From NCBI GenBank assembly GCA_007126415.1, contig SLBH01000346.1:1-14475 (forward strand): DNA of 14,475 bases. The letters run 5' to 3'. Below are positions 12,514-14,475 of the stretch, one piece after another. The number at the start of each line of letters is the position of its first letter. Position 1 is the first letter of the stretch. Source of the DNA: Spirochaetales bacterium. GTDB taxonomy: Bacteria; Spirochaetota; Spirochaetia; DSM-27196; SLAA01. Below the pieces are notes generated by a model, which was given only the letters and a program-made list of their open reading frames with translations, searched no databases and was not told where the DNA came from. The translations under genes and the position numbers were made by a program.

Positions 12514-14475
12514 TTACACCGCTCGCGGGCCAAGCTCGGAGTGGTCCGGGATGTCCTTCTTGGTGATCGAGCACAGAATTTCGTCGGTAAGTGGAGAGAT
12601 CGTCGAGATCCGGTTTGCCTGTTTCTCGACGATGCGCTCGAATAGATTGCGTACCAGCCGCCCGTTTCCGAAACTCTTATCGCGTGACTCATGGAGCGTC
12701 GTTAAGAGGTTCAGCACCGCACGGCGCGCCGGTTTTGTAAGCGTAAACGAGGCGTTTTCGGTAAAGATCGCGAGGATCTTCATCAGATCTTGGGGCGTGT
12801 AGTGGTCGAAGTAGAAATAGCGGTTGAAGCGCGACTTGAGCCCCGGATTCGAGTCGATGAAACGTTGCATCTCATCCGGATATCCGGCCACGATCACCAC
12901 CAGCCGGTCGCGGTAGTCTTCCATGCGTTTCAGCAAGGTATCGATCGCTTCCTGTCCAAAGTCTTTGCCCTGGCTATTGGCCGGGCTGAGCGCGTACGCT
13001 TCGTCTATGAACAACACCCCGTCGAGCGCCTCCTCTACGGTTTCGTTTACCTGTATCGCGGTCTGTCCCACGTACCCCGCTACGAGCCCGGCGCGATCGG
13101 TCTCTATGAGGTGCCCGCTCTTGAGCAACCCCAGGCACTTGTACACCTTGCCGAGATACCGCGCGACCGTGGTTTTGCCGGTGCCCGGTGGACCGTGGAA
13201 TACCGCGTGCATCGAAAACTGAGTGACCGGCAGGCCTCTGCGCTCGCGTTCCTGGTGCACCTTGATGAGGTTCACGAAGGTGCGTATCTGCTCCTTCACC
13301 TTCGCCATCCCGATGAGACGATCGATATGTTCCATCACCTCTTCGAGCGTCTCTTCTTGCTCCTCCGTCTGGATACGCGCCGACTGCTTGGTGCGTTTTT
13401 TCTGCTGCGCTCCCGAGTCGGCTTCACGGACCTGATCCTCGCCGTAGATGACGCGGCGTATTCGCTGCAGCCGCCGCGCACGCGCCTCTGAGGCCACACC
13501 GTCGGCCTTGATCACGACTTGTGCGAAGGAGTAAAACAACGCCGCCATCTTGTCGAAGTGCGAGCTGTTCTCCTGCATATCGTAGAGTCTAAGGTACTCG
13601 AGCGATCGCAGCACGTTCGCTTCCTTGGTATAGCGCTCGGCTTTACGGATTTCGTTCGCGAAGAGGTTCCAGTGCGAGAGAATCGCTTTACGCTGATGCA
13701 GCGGCAGCGATTCGTAGCGAAAGAGATCGACGATGAGGTCGCGATTCTTGATGAGGTTCTGGCGAAGCGGCATGAAGGTCATCGCGACGAACAGTTTGCT
13801 CTCGTCCGAGATACGTGACTCGCCGTCGAGACAGAGATGTGCAACGTACATCAGATCGTCGGTCATCTGCTGCAGAAAGGCCGGCTCACCGTTGAACTGC
13901 TTGTACTTGTTGACCTCGAGAAACAGTTTGCGCGACTCGGTGTGCAGAAACTTAAAGTTCTGAAGCTTGGCTTCCTGAGGCGTAAGCTGCAGCCTCCAGG
14001 CGGGCTCTTCCTCGTCGTCTGCCTCGTCTGTGTCTTCCGCGGGCGGCGCGTCGTTTGGAGCGCTCTCATTGCGCTCGTCGTCTCCGGACGAGGGAGCGCC
14101 CCCGGGCGCGTCGTCTGCAGGCGCGCTGTCCGCAGGCTCGTGGCCTGAAGGCGCGTGGTCCGTCGGCACGCCGGTCGCCGGCGCTTCATCCGCGGGCCGA
14201 CTCGGAGCGTGGTGCTGCTCGGTAGATTCGGTTAACTGCACCGCGAGTTTCACCCGCAGATCTTCCAGGAACGACTCAACCTGTTCGGTCGCGCGGGTGG
14301 AGGTGAGTACTACCGTCCCTCCGGTGTGATGCACGTGAATGCGGGTTGAGGAGGCGCCTTGTTTGAGATCGTAGGAGGTGAGTGCGGGGTACTCAATAAC
14401 CTCGGGGCGCGCTCCGGAGCTGCCGTTGGCAAGGAACACCAAGCGCCTGTTGGTTATGCAGAAGATACCGGGGGT
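12514..14475 (-). CDS. CbbX/SpoVK-like AAA+ ATPase with PH-like N-terminus and TerB-like middle region (5' end outside window)
   Basis: The frame is open to the window edge, giving 653 residues without a true start; a TTG at 14442 lies inside a conserved segment. Residues 1-75 (GIFCITNRRLVFL, then HHTGGTVVLTS) resemble bacterial PH/GRAM-type domains. Residues 76-158 are a low-complexity Ala/Pro/Asp/Glu linker. Residues 160-345 are helical, and ALFYSFAQVVIKADGVASEA (312-331) is reminiscent of TerB-like domains. A Lys/Gln/Glu-rich link leads to a CbbX-type AAA+ module: Walker A GPPGTGKT (428-435), pore-loop GYVGQT (467-472), Walker B LFIDEA (488-493), sensor 1 VIVAGYP (527-533), arginine finger in GLKSRF (R549) and sensor 2 GNGR (603-606). 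These ATPases form hexamers that remodel proteins (Rubisco activase CbbX, SpoVK, EccA). The client here is unknown. It is a single gene at the 3' side, with a terminator after it. Confidence 0.88.
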   Translation of the reverse strand, partial: TPGIFCITNRRLVFLANGSSGARPEVIEYPALTSYDLKQGASSTRIHVHHTGGTVVLTSTRATEQVESFLEDLRVKLAVQLTESTEQHHAPSRPADEAPATGVPTDHAPSGHEPADSAPADDAPGGAPSSGDDERNESAPNDAPPAEDTDEADDEEEPAWRLQLTPQEAKLQNFKFLHTESRKLFLEVNKYKQFNGEPAFLQQMTDDLMYVAHLCLDGESRISDESKLFVAMTFMPLRQNLIKNRDLIVDLFRYESLPLHQRKAILSHWNLFANEIRKAERYTKEANVLRSLEYLRLYDMQENSSHFDKMAALFYSFAQVVIKADGVASEARARRLQRIRRVIYGEDQVREADSGAQQKKRTKQSARIQTEEQEETLEEVMEHIDRLIGMAKVKEQIRTFVNLIKVHQERERRGLPVTQFSMHAVFHGPPGTGKTTVARYLGKVYKCLGLLKSGHLIETDRAGLVAGYVGQTAIQVNETVEEALDGVLFIDEAYALSPANSQGKDFGQEAIDTLLKRMEDYRDRLVVIVAGYPDEMQRFIDSNPGLKSRFNRYFYFDHYTPQDLMKILAIFTENASFTLTKPARRAVLNLLTTLHESRDKSFGNGRLVRNLFERIVEKQANRISTISPLTDEILCSITKKDIPDHSELGPRAV

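Noticed and set aside
12790..13491. Plus-strand reading frame of 233 codons opposite the AAA+ module
   Set aside because: The opposite strand encodes intact Walker, sensor and arginine-finger motifs here; this frame is a GC-rich shadow.
14030..14210. DNA repeat array in the ATPase linker
   Set aside because: The repetition is imperfect and follows Ala/Pro/Asp codons of a disordered linker; I see no exact unit worth a separate call.
14440..14442. TTG as start codon of the AAA+ ATPase
   Set aside because: The frame stays open to the window edge, and the residues upstream (GIFCITNRR) are part of the PH-like domain pattern.

Overview
The window looks like chromosomal DNA from a free-living, probably anaerobic or facultative bacterium. 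A spirochaete is my best guess. The hints are an NfnAB transhydrogenase, a fused trehalose-phosphate synthase/phosphatase, an exported HEAT-repeat protein, a proline/glutamate-rich lipoprotein, and a large orphan protein of a kind I associate with spirochaetes. That is inference from gene content; there is no rRNA or other firm taxonomic marker here. The DNA is moderately GC-rich and gene-dense, with no tRNA, insertion sequence, prophage or CRISPR array that I can see.

Layout. (1) 1-1271, plus strand: the C-terminal end of a phosphoglucomutase-type sugar-phosphate mutase, then a small DEDDh exonuclease of the DNA polymerase III epsilon type. (2) 1388-3388, minus strand: a 666-residue protein I cannot assign. 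(3) 3389-3586: a divergent promoter region with stacked repeats. (4) 3587-5040, plus strand: a lipoprotein and an exported HEAT-repeat protein. Their upstream regions share a spaced motif. (5) 5099-7725, plus strand: a tightly coupled cassette of a SanA-type membrane protein, a CobW/COG0523 metal-chaperone NTPase and a NicO/RcnA-type metal transporter. (6) 7728-9911, minus strand: a bifunctional OtsA-OtsB trehalose enzyme. It converges on the transporter gene with only 2 bp between the stop codons, and it appears to have a leaderless promoter. (7) 10034-12357, minus strand: nfnA and nfnB, overlapping by ATGA, behind their own promoter and a 22-bp near-palindrome. (8) 12514-14475, minus strand: a CbbX/SpoVK-like AAA+ ATPase with a PH-like N-terminus that runs off the window edge and a helical, TerB-like middle region.

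How the parts may work together. Phosphoglucomutase supplies or drains glucose 1-phosphate and OtsAB makes trehalose, so both ends of a compatible-solute route are present, although not adjacent. NfnAB balances NADH, NADPH and ferredoxin, as expected of a fermentative metabolism. The SanA-CobW-NicO cassette points to transition-metal handling linked to the cell envelope.

The least explained items are the PH-TerB-AAA+ protein, the orphan 666-residue protein, the CobW protein with a lost guanine-specificity motif, and the regulatory DNA at 3389-3586 and 12358-12513.
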